From: Argentina anserina | Taxonomy: Eukaryota > Streptophyta > Magnoliopsida > Rosales > Rosaceae | Reading direction: 5' to 3' | DNA length: 64,000 bases | Assembly (NCBI RefSeq): GCF_933775445.1 | Contig: NC_065875.1 | Location: forward strand, 13,715,001 to 13,779,000 | In this document: piece after piece, positions 11,694 to 22,975 of the stretch | How positions within the stretch are numbered: position 1 is the stretch's first letter | Layout: each line of letters starts with the position of its first letter | The notes under the pieces: generated by a model | Seen by the model: only the letters and a program-made list of their open reading frames with translations | What the model was told of the DNA's origin: nothing | Database searches by the model: none | Translations under genes and position numbers: made by a program

Positions 11694-14600
11694 ACGAAGA
11701 AATTGCTCTGTTTTTTTCCCCTCTTTCCTTTTTCCGGTTGCAAGCCCTGCCGACGACCTATCTGTCACCGCCAGCAACCGCCAATTCGGAGGAACCACGA
11801 CATACCGGCTGTGAATACCGGAATCGTCTCCTACCGGAACCCGCACCTTCTGCGAGGTCATCACGACGGGCTTTTCTCTGGCGAGCTCATCCATCTCAAC
11901 GAGCGCCATCTCCGCGACATACCACGTTCCGGCCTCGTTACAGTGAACTCCTCCATCTCCGACGAGTACCGGCACCCTCTCGCGGACTGCTCCACGTCTT
12001 CCCTCCGCTGCATCAAGTCATCACCAGTTGGTACGACGTCGAGTTTTTTCCGACGTCAAGCAGACCCATGCGCGTCTTCTGAAAATTTGACCCGCACAAC
12101 TCACATTCAACCCGACCCGGCCCGCAGTCGATCCAACCTGGCTCGACCCGACCCGGCCAGCTCCGACCCGGACCAGATTTTTGACCCGACCCGCTGTATA
12201 ATTCCTTATTGTTTTTTAAAATTATTTTTTGATGGGTTCTAGAGCCGAAGCTGATAGTTCTCAGTTCCCTGATGTTCCGACATTCGAAGTTTCTATCAAA
12301 GGTTCTGACAGTGGTTCATTTAGGGGCGCCAAACTCAATGGGACCAATTTTCGTAAATGGAAACGACTTATGACTGCTCATCTTCGAGGCATGCACAAGA
12401 TGGGGCATGTCACCAGCGTCATTAAAGCTCTTAGTCATGAGGATATTGTTGCCTACAATAAATGGGACGACGACGATGGTCTTGTCATGTCCGTCTTGTG
12501 GAAAGCTATGAATGATGAGATATTTGATCTGGTGGAAGCATGTGCCATTGAGCAGGCAATATGGGACACACTAACCGGCTTATATACTAATGACTCTGAT
12601 TTATACAGGTTCATGAGTTAATGTGCACCAATTTGGCAATACATCAGGATGGGCAACCGGTAGCACACTATTTCACCAAACTAAAGAATATTTGGGCTGA
12701 GATTGATGTGAAATGTCCTTGCATGATCAAAAATCAGGATGATATTGTTTGGTACTAAAAGGAGAAAGAGTTTGAACGAGTTCACCATTTCCTGAAGGGT
12801 CTTGATGCAAAGCATACCAGCGCGAAAGGCGAATTGCTCCGAATGACCGAACCACCTAGCCTACTCACCGCTTTCACCTATATCCGAAAGGATGAATCTC
12901 AGCAGGAGAGTATTCTTCAGGCATCGGCTGTCGTTTTCAGTCTCACTGTTCATGCTCGATCTCCGGCACCACCGCTTCCGCAAGCAACTTCCGCTCCCGT
13001 TCATCGACAAGGACCACCACCAGGCTTCGGGAATCAGCCCTGCCCTTCTTGCTCTTATTGCCATGATACTAATCATGCTCGTGCAACCTGTTGGAAATTG
13101 TATCCACACCTTAGGCCTAAAAGGTCTAATTATCGTCCTCAGACTAAAGCAGCTCTTCAATTAGTTCCAGAACCAGATATCAATGGTGTGGTTAGGCATG
13201 ATCATCATACTGCTGGAGGAGCACCTACAGCCTCCATCATTGGCCGTGGTCAAAAATTGGTATGGCTTTAAATCTTTCTAACTTTGTTGGTTTTGATACA
13301 TGGATTATTGATTCTGGTGCATCTGATCATATAACTTATGACAAATCTTATTTTACCGTATTGTCCCCTCCACCCGTACCCTATGTTACTAATGCTAATG
13401 GTGAGGCATTCCCCGTGTTAGGGACAAGGTCCGTTCGTATTACTCCCACCATAGAGCTTCACAATGAACTCTATGTACCTGCTTTATCTCATCATTTGAT
13501 ATATGTTCCCCAATTGAACGCTGACGCTCAGTGCTCTGTGACATTTTTTCCTATGTATGTGCTCTTTCAGGATCTTCTCACCGGACGGGTAATTGGTCGG
13601 GGGTATCTGAGGGGCCGGTTGTTCATCTGGATCTGACATACGCAGGGGAAAAACCAGGGGGACAGTCTCGAACCGCTTTACTCTCCACTTTTGACAAGCT
13701 AAGTGAAGTTTGGTTATGGCATCGTCGCTTAGAGCATCCATCTTTTAGTGTTATGAAAAAATTCATGCCTACTTTGTTTATTAGTGTGGACGAGTCTTCT
13801 TTATGTTGTGAGACCTGTGTTTTGAGCAAGAGTCATCGATCTACTTATTCCCCTAGTACTTCTCCTAAAAAATTTCTTCCTTTTGAATTAATTCATTATG
13901 ATGTTTGGGGATCCTCTAAAGAGTCTACTGTTTCAGGAATGCGATATTTTGTGTCCTTTATTGATGATTGCACACGTCTTTCATGGATTGTTCTTCTTAA
14001 AAATAAAGATGAGGTTTTTTCCGCTTTTCGTGCCTTCCATACCTCTGTCCAAACATAATATAATGCCACCATACGAGTTCTTCGTTCTGATAATGGGGGG
14101 GGGGGAATATGTGAATCATGTCTTTCAGGAATTCTTTAACACACACGGAATTTTTCATCAAACAACGTGTCCTTACACACCTGAGAAAAATGGGGTTTCT
14201 GAAAGAAAAAAATCGTCATTTACTTAATATGGCTCGGTGTATTCTTTTCAGTGCACACATGCCTAAATACCTTTGGGAAGATGCTATCATTACTTCCGCC
14301 CACCTCATTAATCGTCTTCCATCTCGTGTCCTTCAGGGGAAAATTCCCTATGAGGTACTTGCATCTCATGTCTCATTACCCTATTTTCATAATCTTCCTA
14401 TCCGTGTTTTCAGTTGGGTTGCTTTTGTTCATCTTCCACAACATCAGCGTTCTAAGTTGGATGCCCGGGCAGTTAAATGTGTGTTTGTTGGGTACGGAGG
14501 ACATTAGAAAGGGTACCGGTGCTATCATCCCCCTACCTGGAAGTACTATGTCACAATGGATGTTACCTTTTTTGAGGACATGAGTTATTTTCCCTCTTCT

Positions 14601-16483
14601 AATCCTGCTCTTCAGGGGGAGAATTCATATTTTGAAGAGCTGTATCATGGAGAGGGGGAGACAAGTGAACCAGTCGATATGGTAACATGTTCCGTTGATA
14701 TTACCAATGTGTCAGCTACACAGGCACCACCGGATGTCGTCACTCGAGAGATGCAAGTACCAGAAGATGATAACACAACTGCCCCTCATGTCTCCCAAAC
14801 AACTGTTTATACCCCTGACCAATGCTCTCCTGTTACAGAAGATCACTCATATGAGGTTAGTCATAGTAGACAATATGTTTTGCCAAATAGATCTACTCGG
14901 GGGCAACCAACAAAACAATATGAACCTACCCTTCAGACTAAAGCCAAGTATCTTGTGGTAAATTTTATATCTACCAAAAGATTATCTAAGTCATATGAGG
15001 CATTTGTGAATCAAATATCTACTGTATCAGTACCTAACAAAGTGCAGGATGCATTGGGAGATTCAAAATGGAGGAAAGCAATAGAGGAAGAGATGGAAAC
15101 ATTACAAAAGAACAATACTTGGGAGTACCTCCACCATATGGCAAGAAGACTGTAGGATGTCGTTGGGTGTTTACAGTGAAGCATATTCCAGATGGGTCAG
15201 TAAGCCGGTATAAAGCACGACTAGTAGAAAAGGGGTTCACCCAAACATATGGCATAGACTATGATGAGACATTTGCACATGTTGCAAAAATAAACACTAT
15301 CCGGGTATTGCTCTCTGTCACTGCTAACTTGAACTGGCCACTTAGGCAGTTTGATGTTAAAAATGCATTCCTTCATGGAGAACTAACAGAGGAAGTATAC
15401 ATGGATCTTCCGCCTGGATATGTGGCCGCTTCTCCAACTACTTCTGTATGAAGATTGAGAAACTCTTTGTATGGTCTTAAACAGTCACATCGTGCTTGGT
15501 TTGGAAGATTCTCACAATTCATGAGCAAAATTGGCTACAGACAGAGTAATTCAGACCACACGTTATTTCTCAAACATCAACAAGAGAAGGTAACATCCTT
15601 AATTATATATGTTGATAATATGTTAGTCACTGGGAATGATACTGTTGAGGTGGATAGATTACAAAAACAGCTTGCCAACGAGTTTGAGATGAAGGATCTA
15701 GGTACACTCAAGTACTTCTTAGGCATTGAAGTAGCCCGGGGAAATGAAGGTATCTATCTCTGTCAGAGGAAGTACATTCTTGATCTTCTAACAGAGACAG
15801 GTATGTTGGACTGCACTCCCATTGATACTCCTATTCAGCAGAACCATCGGTTAGCAGAGTACCCAGATTAAGTCCCTACTGAAAAAACTCGTTATCAGAA
15901 GCTAGTTGGACGCCTAATTTATCTATCACATACCAGACCAGATGTTGCGTATGCAGTAAGTGTAGTGAGTCAGTTCATGCATAATCCCAATGAGGACCAC
16001 ATGGATGCTGTTGTAAGGATTTTGAGGTACTTAAAGTCAGCTCCAGGGAGAGGAGTAATGTTCTCTAATCACAATAATATCCTCGAAATTTGTGGCTTCA
16101 CATATGCAAACTGGGCTGGAAATATTACAGATCGGAGATCCACATCAGGGTACTTTACCTTTGTTGGGGGTAATCTTGTTACATGGAAGAGTAAGAAACA
16201 AAATGTGGTAGCACGATCTAGTGCTGAAGTAGAATACAGAGGTATGGCTCAGAGAGTGTGCGAATTGTTATGGCTTAGAAGTTTGCTACAAAATTTAGGT
16301 ATTAAGCCTAAATGTGCTATGCAGTTGTACTATGACAACAAGGCAGCCATTGATATTTCCCATAATCTTGTGCAACATGATCGTACAAAACATGTGGAGG
16401 TTGATCGTCACTTTATAAAAGAGAAGCTAGACGCGAAGATCATCAGTTTTCCTTTTGTTTCTATAGAAGAGCAACTTGCCGAT

Positions 16484-18033
16484 TGATAGAGCGTTGTGTT
16501 ATAACGTCTATAATAAACCCTGTAAAACATCATTGTTAGTATAGAATAAGCAGGGATCGTTCTTTCCGGGGAATTGAAGGGAACTCTAAACTTTTAGTGT
16601 TAACAAATAATGGGGGTTTGAGATTGATTATTAACTACTAAAATAAAACCTAAATTATTATTTACATGATCGACTTCTCTTTAACAAACTTAAACCAAAT
16701 TTACCATTACACCACATAATTACAAGTTTGAACCTATCATGCATTCTAATTCGACCAATTACATACTTTTTAGACACCAATACAATTAGAGCCTTAGGGG
16801 ATCATCTAATCGTGCAAGATTTCAATTAACATTTAGATTGACTTAGGGCCTAATCTAAATTTGCATGCAATCGAATTCAATAACACTTAGAGTAGAAATC
16901 AAACAAGATTACATTTAAGCACCAAATATTTGTTGGAGACATGTTTCATGTATGGCGTCACCAACCATGGTTTCACATGCAAATTTCCAGAATTTTTACC
17001 ACTTTTAATCAACACAAATCGAACCTACTTAGGGCATGATTCGATTTGTGTCAATATGGTTGATGAATCTAGCACTCAAACACAATCTTAGGGAATGCAT
17101 CCAAGCACTAAATTCATATGCACATATCTGAAAATTATTTAAAAGTATGAGAAAGATGATTAGAACACAACAATAGAAATACAAACTCATTAGTTATAGA
17201 AAACCATCAATTCGGCAAAGATCCAAAAATCCAATAAAATAATCTGAAAATTTCGATTCTTAATACAAAACAATAATCCCACACAAACATCATACTACAA
17301 TCTTCATAGACAAAGTATTGTAAAAAAAATCAAAAACAAACAAACCCACGGAGAAGAGTTGGGAGAATCACACGTTGTATGAACCTTGGAAGTGTGTCTT
17401 CAATAGTGATTTCGGTGGAGATGGAATTGCTATATGGGGGAGGATGGATTGTTGTTTTGATGAAAGATGTTTGAGGTAGTATTTTGGTAGAGGTTTGGCT
17501 CTTGAATGCAAATGAGAAGTGATGATATTTGAGAGGTGAAGCCATGTATATATAGAGGAAAGATGGAGGGTTTGAAATTGCTTCTTTCTTCCTATAATAA
17601 TGTCATGTTTTAATCCCTAAAACATGGAAAGTTGTATTCCCTAAAACATGGCATGCTTTAATCCCTAAAACATGTCATGTTTTATTCCCTAAAACATGCC
17701 ATGTTTTATGCCTTTAATGATCATCTTCTATTTAATTGTTGCATGACTTGGCTCCATCTTTTTTTTTTAATTATCTTTTCAATTCAATCTGAAAATAAGA
17801 AAATAAAATCATAAGTAAGAGATAATTAGTTTCAAAACCTAACAAGGATTCCTAGTCAAACTAGGAATATAACCAATTATGCGTTTTAAACTCATGTAAG
17901 CACAAAAATGCATCCAATACTGCTCAAGACTCTTACTACGACTCAATGACTCAATAGTACAACAATAAGGGCTAAGCAAAGTACAAATTGAGGTAAAAAC
18001 ATGTTAAGAACGTCGCACAAAGTGCTCCTATCA
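16484..18033. mobile_element. Solo-LTR-like element, copy 1 (1550 bp), inside copia pol
   Basis: The segment starts TGATAGAGCG and ends AGTGCTCCTATCA, so TGATAG and CTATCA are inverted termini with TG..CA ends. It is flanked by a perfect 5-bp duplication CCGAT (16479-16483 and 18034-18038). Removing it restores the copia frame LAD-MLTKG. There is no protein-coding content. A second copy with the same ends is at 27300-37784. Size, termini and 5-bp duplication fit a solo LTR of a large Ty3/gypsy element, perhaps Tat/Athila-like; lineage is inferred and strand is undecided. Confidence 0.82.
17601..17712. repeat. About four copies of a 26-bp repeat inside solo LTR copy 1
   Basis: The phrase CCCTAAAACATG followed by a CATG-containing palindrome recurs four times (for example AACATGGCATGCTTTAAT and AACATGTCATGTTTTATT). 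Copy 2 of the LTR has a reduced version near 28350-28395, so repeat number varies between copies. Confidence 0.7.
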
Positions 18034-18116
18034 CCGATATGCTCACAAAAGGAGTGTCTAAAAAGGCCTTTTATGATTCACTTAGCACGTTGGCATGGTT
18101 GATATGTATGCACCAA

Positions 18117-18128
18117 CTTGAGAGGGAG
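18117..18128 (+). other. copia polypurine tract
   Basis: CTTGAGAGGGAG ends directly at the 3' LTR. The purine block GAGAGGGAG is the expected plus-strand priming site and overlaps the pol stop codon. Confidence 0.8.
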
Positions 18129-18266
18129 TGTCGGCGTGAATTCGGCCGGGAATCACAGCCCGTAATTCCCTCTGTGAATCACGGAGTAATTAGTAGTAGA
18201 ATTAGCCTATATAATCAAGTAGAGCCTGTGTATGAATCAATAAGCAATAAAGAATAATATTCTTCT
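18129..18266 (+). repeat. copia 3' LTR (138 bp)
   Basis: Begins TGTCGGCGTG and ends AATATTCTTCT. It differs from the 5' LTR at a handful of positions and by a few inserted bases near the end, so the insertion is fairly young compared with the decay of its pol gene. Confidence 0.92.
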
Positions 18267-18418
18267 CGGATAACATTGATCACCAATGAATGCTCACTCA
18301 CATCCATCTCTAGCTCAATGATTTTAGAGTAAATTTGGTTGAGTTCGGACCTCATAGCAGCAAACTTATTTGCAACTGCTTGCTCATTTACAGGTTCTTC
18401 AGCTTTGCTACTAGACAT

Positions 18419-19776
18419 GACTCTACAAAAGATATAGCAACATCATTCAGAAAGAGGCATCCACATAAAATTATTTTCAGATGTACAAATTATTATCACA
18501 TTCTCACAACAACACCGACAATAACAAAAGGTCTACGGTACATTGCATTGATCAAACCCCCAATGATCCCCATTGCACTCTTGCTATTATCCTATTGCAT
18601 TATTGCTTGTGGGAAGAAATATGGTAGATGTACTCTTGATAGAGTCCCCTAATGATAATTCTATGGTCTGTACATTTTATTTTCTTTGCAAGGTAGACAT
18701 TGGAGCTAGTAAAAAACTAAGAAATTATTTGCTCACAGAAATATCCAAATAGCCTGATAGCTGTACTATTTTTGTGTAATGACAACAAAAGAGACTTGGG
18801 ATTCATTAGATATATGGTGCTCCATCCTTGCAACATATCACAACTTTCTCCCACCCATGGTTTTGTTGGGAAGAAGTAATGAGCACCACGTAAAGAAAGA
18901 AAGAAGAAAATTAGAGAATGAGTAATTTATAAAGGAGACAAAAATTGAAAAATACCCATGTTACATCTCTATTCCCTGTGATGCTGCCCTTCCCCCACAT
19001 GAGGCCACATGGAAAGGAAAAATATTTAGTTCGACCTCTCCCTTGATACTTACCAACATATTATGAAGCTTAAAAAGCACTCAGTCAATGTGTTGTTTTT
19101 TATGTTTTTCTCATCTCTATGTCGACGACCAACTCGAGTCAAACCTCATGAATTTAATTAGCTTAATTAAGATGTTCGGATCAAAATCAGTTTTGAGTCT
19201 CATTTAGAATAATTCAATCAAGCTAACAAACATACTGTTTCAAAATCAGTAAGATACTACCTTTTGTTGATGTCTCTTTTTCCACAAGCACAAAGCCAAG
19301 GTCCGACATGCGAAAAACCGAATCAATGGTCCTAAAACAACACCAAGCTTAATATCAAGCCAAGCGTAGATTAAAGCACGTCATCCAATTCTCGTAGACC
19401 CAAACTACGCTTTGGTATTTATACGAGGGGTCGTGGTATGGAATGTAACAGAGCTTGTGAAGCCTATTGTCGAAATAGAGCACGTAAACAAATTTTAGGC
19501 TTGAGAACTAAAATTCATGCATTATGTGATTTTAAATTTGACATTGGGCTAGTAGAGAAATGAATCTTCAACCCAATGAAGTCAAAACCCATTTCTGGCC
19601 CAAATCATGGTCTCAAACATAAAGCACGTTCTCCTCTTTTTGCTGCTGAGACTGATGCCCAGCCAATTCTAGCAACACCAGAAAACCATAGAGAGGCAAT
19701 CACGTCTAGATCTTCTAAGATCTATTTGATTTCCTATCCCCATAACTTCCTTTGAGCATGATTTAAGGAACCCGTA
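18419..19776. other. Intergenic, upstream side of the prefoldin pseudogene, no gene seen
   Basis: The first few hundred bases are the former 5' region of the prefoldin copy. The rest is AT-rich. A short frame near 19440-19560 (starting MECNRACEAYC) has no recognisable family. Confidence 0.4.
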
Positions 19777-20101
19777 ATCTTTGGTTGGCGTCAGCATCAC
19801 CTAGGCGCCGTCCTATTCTCCAATCATAATTGTCCCTATACACTGAACGGATTCCTTCAAGGAGATGAAGAAGAGTCCCAAGAATCATCGGTCCTTGAGG
19901 TCCCCTTCCCTTCACTTCAAGCGAATTGTTGTTGTTACAATTAAGCGAATCATTGTTGTTACAATCAAGCGAATTACGGTTGTTACAGTCAAGTGAATCG
20001 CTGCTGTTACTATCAAGTCAGATCAATCACAACAAAATCGTTCTTGAATCATTTCCTCAATCGATTTTGAGCCTAGTCGCACCGCAAAAACACCCTCATA
20101 T
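19777..20101 (+). repeat. LTR-like repeat block, copy 1
   Basis: From ATCTTTGGTTG to CACCCTCATA the block matches 42889-43490 in the same orientation (shared phrases CACTGAACGGATTCCTTCAA, CGGTCCTTGAGGTCCCCTTC and CAACAAAATCGTTCTTG). It ends just before a primer-binding-like site. These are the marks of the 3' part of an LTR from a large Ty3/gypsy element; the left boundary is where similarity stops, not a clear LTR start. Confidence 0.6.
19919..20014 (+). repeat. Four tandem 24-bp units in the LTR-like block
   Basis: Units begin at 19919, 19943, 19967 and 19991 and follow AAGCGAAT(C/T)NNTGTTGTTACAATC. Because 24 is a multiple of three, the array stays open and produces an LLLQSSE(S/L) repeat peptide that should not be taken for a gene. 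The related array lies at about 43320-43415. Confidence 0.85.
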
Positions 20102-20103
20102 AT

Positions 20104-20123
20104 TTGGTGACTCCGCTAGGGAG
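20104..20123 (+). other. Candidate primer-binding site of a Tat/Ogre-like element
   Basis: TTGGTGACTCCGCTAGGGAG directly follows the LTR-like block. From memory, Tat/Ogre gypsy elements carry a very similar TTGGCGACTC(C/T)GCTGGGGA site thought to pair with a tRNA-Arg. This is an inference; exact tRNA complementarity was not checked. Confidence 0.5.
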
Positions 20124-20378
20124 ACTAGGTTGTGATTCAAGACTAGGCACAACGGCGAGCAGAGGCCTTAAACATTTGTCAAGTTATTCTGACTTCACAT
20201 TAAAGCTAAACCCAATTGAAGCTAAGTCTTCTGAACTCTCACTGAATTTCCATATTCCTTATTCATTCTTATCATTTTTGGCTAAAGTATTTCTCTCTCT
20301 CAAATTCGATTAGAGCCCTAAATATCTCTCCAACTTCACCCAAACTCCACCAAATATCTTCTGACGGTTGTGCCCGCC

Positions 20379-20567
20379 ATGACCTCCAAGTCCAGCTCCG
20401 GCGATAAAGCCTCCGACCTGAAACCAAACCCGATCATTAAGTTCTCGGAGGACCAATTCACCACGATCGAGTTATCTGACGCCAATGGCCAGGAAAACAG
20501 TGTCGTCTACGAAGCACCACGCACAACTACAGTGAGATCAAGAACGAAGACGACGCGGCTGCGCTGA
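20379..20567 (+). other. Short open frame after the primer-binding-like site
   Basis: ATG at 20379 opens 62 codons starting MTSKSSSGDKASDLKPN. Its position downstream of a primer-binding-like site would suit a broken gag start, but no gag motif is visible and the frame closes quickly. Function unknown. Confidence 0.25.
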
Positions 20568-20991
20568 CCAATTCGGCTCCCACTTTGTTAGGCTGCAGCG
20601 GAGGAATCGAGCAATGACGTCGGGTGCGATGGAGGAGGAGGAGGAGGTGGTGCTGTTATCACAGACAAATTCAGAGGTGGAATATTCTCCGGCGATCTGA
20701 ATATTTGCATTCCTGGTAAGCATCTCACATGAATATTCCCCACGTTGTCGCTAATCTGTATGTCCTTTTTCAATCGTCGATTCGGAGGCTGCGTATCTCA
20801 GTTTAATTTGATTGAGATTTTCGTTTAATTTCCACAGTGAAATTAAAGCTTTATTGTGATTGTCTTTGAGGTTTTAGGTGTTCTGTTCAGTTTCAAAGAA
20901 TTAGAGAGGTTTGATTGGTGGTGAAATGAGAGCTGAAGGAAGACGATGATGAAGAAGGCGAAGGTAAATGTAAGTAAGTATGAGGGTAACC

Positions 20992-21212
20992 AAAAGCACC
21001 ATTCTCAAGCACAAAATGGTTGATAAGGTAGTCACTTCCTCAATTAACTTGCTCTATCTTAATACTAAATTCGGAATCTGTTTGAGTTCAGATGCAATCC
21101 TTGTTTGTGATGATGGATTTGGCTAATTTTAGTTGAAGTTGTGTTGCATATTATGAGAGAGATTTCGATAATGAAGATTGTCAGGCATCTTAATATTGTG
21201 AGGTTGCATGAT
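20992..21212 (+). pseudogene. Fragment of a SOS2/CIPK24-type protein kinase gene (two exons)
   Basis: Exon 1 (20992-21027) reads KSTILKHKMVDK and ends at a GT donor. Exon 2 (about 21150-21212) reads REISIMKIVRHLNIVRLHD and ends at GTAATC. In CBL-interacting protein kinases of the CIPK8/24 group these are adjacent stretches of the N-lobe, from just after the ATP-binding lysine strand through the alpha-C helix (usually KREISIMKIVRHPNIVRLHE). Intron position and donors are kept, so this came from genomic DNA and not from mRNA. The exon 2 acceptor AG has become AT, and no ATP loop, HRD or DFG motif is present. It is a gene scrap with no expected kinase function. Confidence 0.75.
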
Positions 21213-21877
21213 GTAATCTTCCAATTTTTCATGATGTTTTGAAGCTAGTGGAGTGTAATCTAGTATCATCTTGTTTGGCATCATAGCTGATATGACTGTT
21301 TTCTTGTTTGGCATCACAGAGATCTATATAAGTTCAACATTAATGAAAGGACAACTATCCAATAGTTTTATATATACCAGAGTGCTACCAAATATCCAAA
21401 GCCACGAAGAGTTCATATACCATACGGTCTGAGTATTTTGGCTAAAAGACTAGAAGTAAAACTAATTTGATGAGAAAACTTTAACAGTGCAGTATGGAAT
21501 AGAACTGCGCATGATGCTATGAGTTCGAGTCTAAGCCACATTCTTGCTTTTTTAAGATGATTAAGATCACATTCTGATGCTTTGTTAAGTTGTGTTTTAT
21601 AAACTCAACCCCCTTCTACCTTCTTATCACATTTTAATTTTCCAACTGTAATCAATGGCTTAAATGAACTGGACACATGCAGATACACAAAAACGAAATG
21701 TATGAGCCTGAGTTTGTTAATTTTATTTTCTGAACTGAAACTATGACATTTTTTTTTTGCTATTGGTCAGAAAACGAAGAACATTTGATATAGTTGTTAA
21801 TAATTTCAAGCAAAATAAGCACATTAGACCTTTCGATTGTGGAAGTTGATTGTTTTTTGTTGTTGTTGCAACTGTAG

Positions 21878-22250
21878 GCATAAGTGGACAGATCGGTACT
21901 AAGCTCATCTCTGAGATAAGAGTACCTGCAACCAGAATAAGAAGGGAAAGCCAGGTGTCTCTCTCTCTCTCTGCTATATAAGTTTATTTTTTTATGTTAT
22001 TTTTGTGTCTTTCTCTGGATCTGTGAATTGATCTATAGTTGCTAACTGTGTTTAACTTGGGTAAGTTAGTGGCTTCAGTTCTTTAAAGTACCTTAAGGAG
22101 CTTGCTATTATTTTGCATATATATGTCGAGTTGATCCTTGAATAGCATATGTAATTTGCATGGGCGTATGATGGTGAAGAGGCTGCAACTAGAGCTTATG
22201 ATCTTTCTGCCTTGAAATATTGGGGCCCCAACACTCTGACTAATTCCCCA
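21878..22250 (+). pseudogene. Fragment of a WRINKLED-type AP2 transcription factor gene (two exons)
   Basis: Exon 21878-21954, after TGTAG, reads HKWTDRY, stop, AHL, stop, then DKSTCNQNKKGKP. Exon 22162-22250 reads [22 protein letters not shown] followed by NTLTNSP and ends at a GTGAG donor. Together they are most of the first AP2 DNA-binding repeat of the AINTEGUMENTA/WRINKLED group. In that group a 9-bp mini-exon lies between these two exons; I could not find it. Two in-frame stops (where Glu and Trp are expected) and loss of both gene ends make it a pseudogene. Intron positions are conserved, so it derives from DNA-level duplication. It lies about 670 bp beyond the kinase fragment, same strand. 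Confidence 0.82.
21958..21974. repeat. Short CT microsatellite
   Basis: TCTCTCTCTCTCTCTCTGC-type run immediately after the AP2 exon donor, within its intron. Confidence 0.7.
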
Positions 22251-22966
22251 GTGAGATTATTGACCTTGATTTAATGGATTTGTTGCATTGTTTTTTATTC
22301 ACATGAAAGCATATACATGTTCCAGCACTTCGGTTCATCTTACATTTATCTTGAGGATAATTACTCACTGGAAAGAGAATAAGTCAGTGTGTTTCTTAAA
22401 TCAGGGCCTCAGTTTCATTCTTTCTCAAGATCTGGAAATGCATCACCTATTTGCATACTTGTGGTCAACTCTGAAGAATTTTCAAAGTATTCGTATTGTA
22501 ATTAAATTTATTAATTTTTGAATGTTTTCTTATCATTTTCTCAATTGCACTCGTTTTATACACTTCAAGTTACTGATTACACAAGACTTTGAATTCATCC
22601 TACGAGCTTACATTATTTGTAGTCTGTATTTTTTTTATAGTCTGTATTTTGTAAACTCTTTAGGAGGCTTTCATTTACATTATTTCTCAACTCTGTTTAG
22701 AATACGGGCCAGTGCATGATGTGAAGTTACTGCAGACATCTGTCAAGGAATACAAATAGCAAAGCCATTGGAGATTACAATCTATCACCTATGAGTTGAG
22801 GTCAAGGATTAAAATAGCAAAGTTTAATAATGTAAGTCTTCTTTGTGGCATTCTACTATATGTACTAATGTCTTTAGTCTCAACTTACTAATGTATTTAG
22901 TTAAAATATAGGGTCAAGATTAGTTTGTAAGATAGATTCACAACTCAACGGGAAACAGTAAGTTGT
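22251..22966. other. AT-rich stretch, no gene recognised
   Basis: This may hold remaining intron sequence of the AP2 fragment. Short open frames here show no family resemblance. Confidence 0.35.
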
Positions 22967-22975
22967 TTTTTAATT

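Larger units (their letters stand above)
12232..18121 (+). pseudogene. copia gag-pol, multiply disabled
   Basis: Domains in order: gag (from ATG 12232, LNGTNFRKWKRLM), zinc knuckle CX2CX4HX4C with CWKLYP near 13050-13105, protease DSGASDH near 13316, GAG-pre-integrase HHCC near 13718-13830, and integrase core (FVSFIDDCTR at 13957, DNGG near 14091). RT follows ([13 protein letters not shown] at 15350; the active-site box reads YVDN where YVDD is standard), then RNase H (DRRSTSGY, with YANWAG where ADWAG is usual). The tail LADMLTKGVSKKAFYDSL is cut by the nested element after LAD, and pol ends at TGA 18119-18121. Lesions include stops near 12619, 12758, 14056, 15449 and 15869, a ten-G run at 14095-14104 inside the integrase motif, and several frameshifts. 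Changed catalytic residues and stops together rule out activity. Confidence 0.93.
11551..18266 (+). mobile_element. Ty1/copia LTR retrotransposon, defective, full-length with nested insertion
   Basis: A 131-bp 5' LTR (11551-11681) and a 138-bp 3' LTR (18129-18266) share the TGTCGG start and most of their sequence. A primer-binding site, a gag-pol remnant in copia order (gag, protease, integrase, RT, RNase H) and a polypurine tract lie between them. Flanks are TGGAT (11546-11550) and CGGAT (18267-18271), a 5-bp duplication with one change; the interrupted prefoldin reading confirms the junction. Very short LTRs recall Ale/Retrofit-type copia, which is an inference. Removing the nested 1550-bp element and its duplication gives about 5.16 kb, a normal copia size. 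Confidence 0.95.
11277..18418 (-). pseudogene. PFD2: Prefoldin subunit 2 pseudogene, split in two by a copia retrotransposon
   Basis: On the minus strand, ATG at 18418 opens a frame reading SSKAEEPVNEQAVANKF, then ELNQIYSKIIELEMDVSEHS. This is the N-terminal coiled coil of prefoldin subunit 2, a beta-type subunit of the hexameric chaperone that hands nascent actin and tubulin to CCT. At 18267 the copia element intervenes. The gene resumes at 11550 with the family's beta-hairpin phrase (QPLDPSRRCFRMIGG), then ERTIKEV and RIKEGIENL, and ends at TGA 11277-11279. Three small frameshifts in this second part (after MIGG, after IENL, and after KYKIRIKK), plus the insertion, make it non-functional. 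A splice-acceptor-like TTTTGTAG just before the ATG hints at a 5' UTR intron, so a decayed genomic duplicate is as likely as a processed copy. Confidence 0.88.

Noticed and set aside
11637..12242. Several overlapping frames on both strands after the copia 5' LTR
   Set aside because: They lie in the copia leader between primer-binding site and gag. The GC-rich leader is open in many frames; the real gag starts at 12232.
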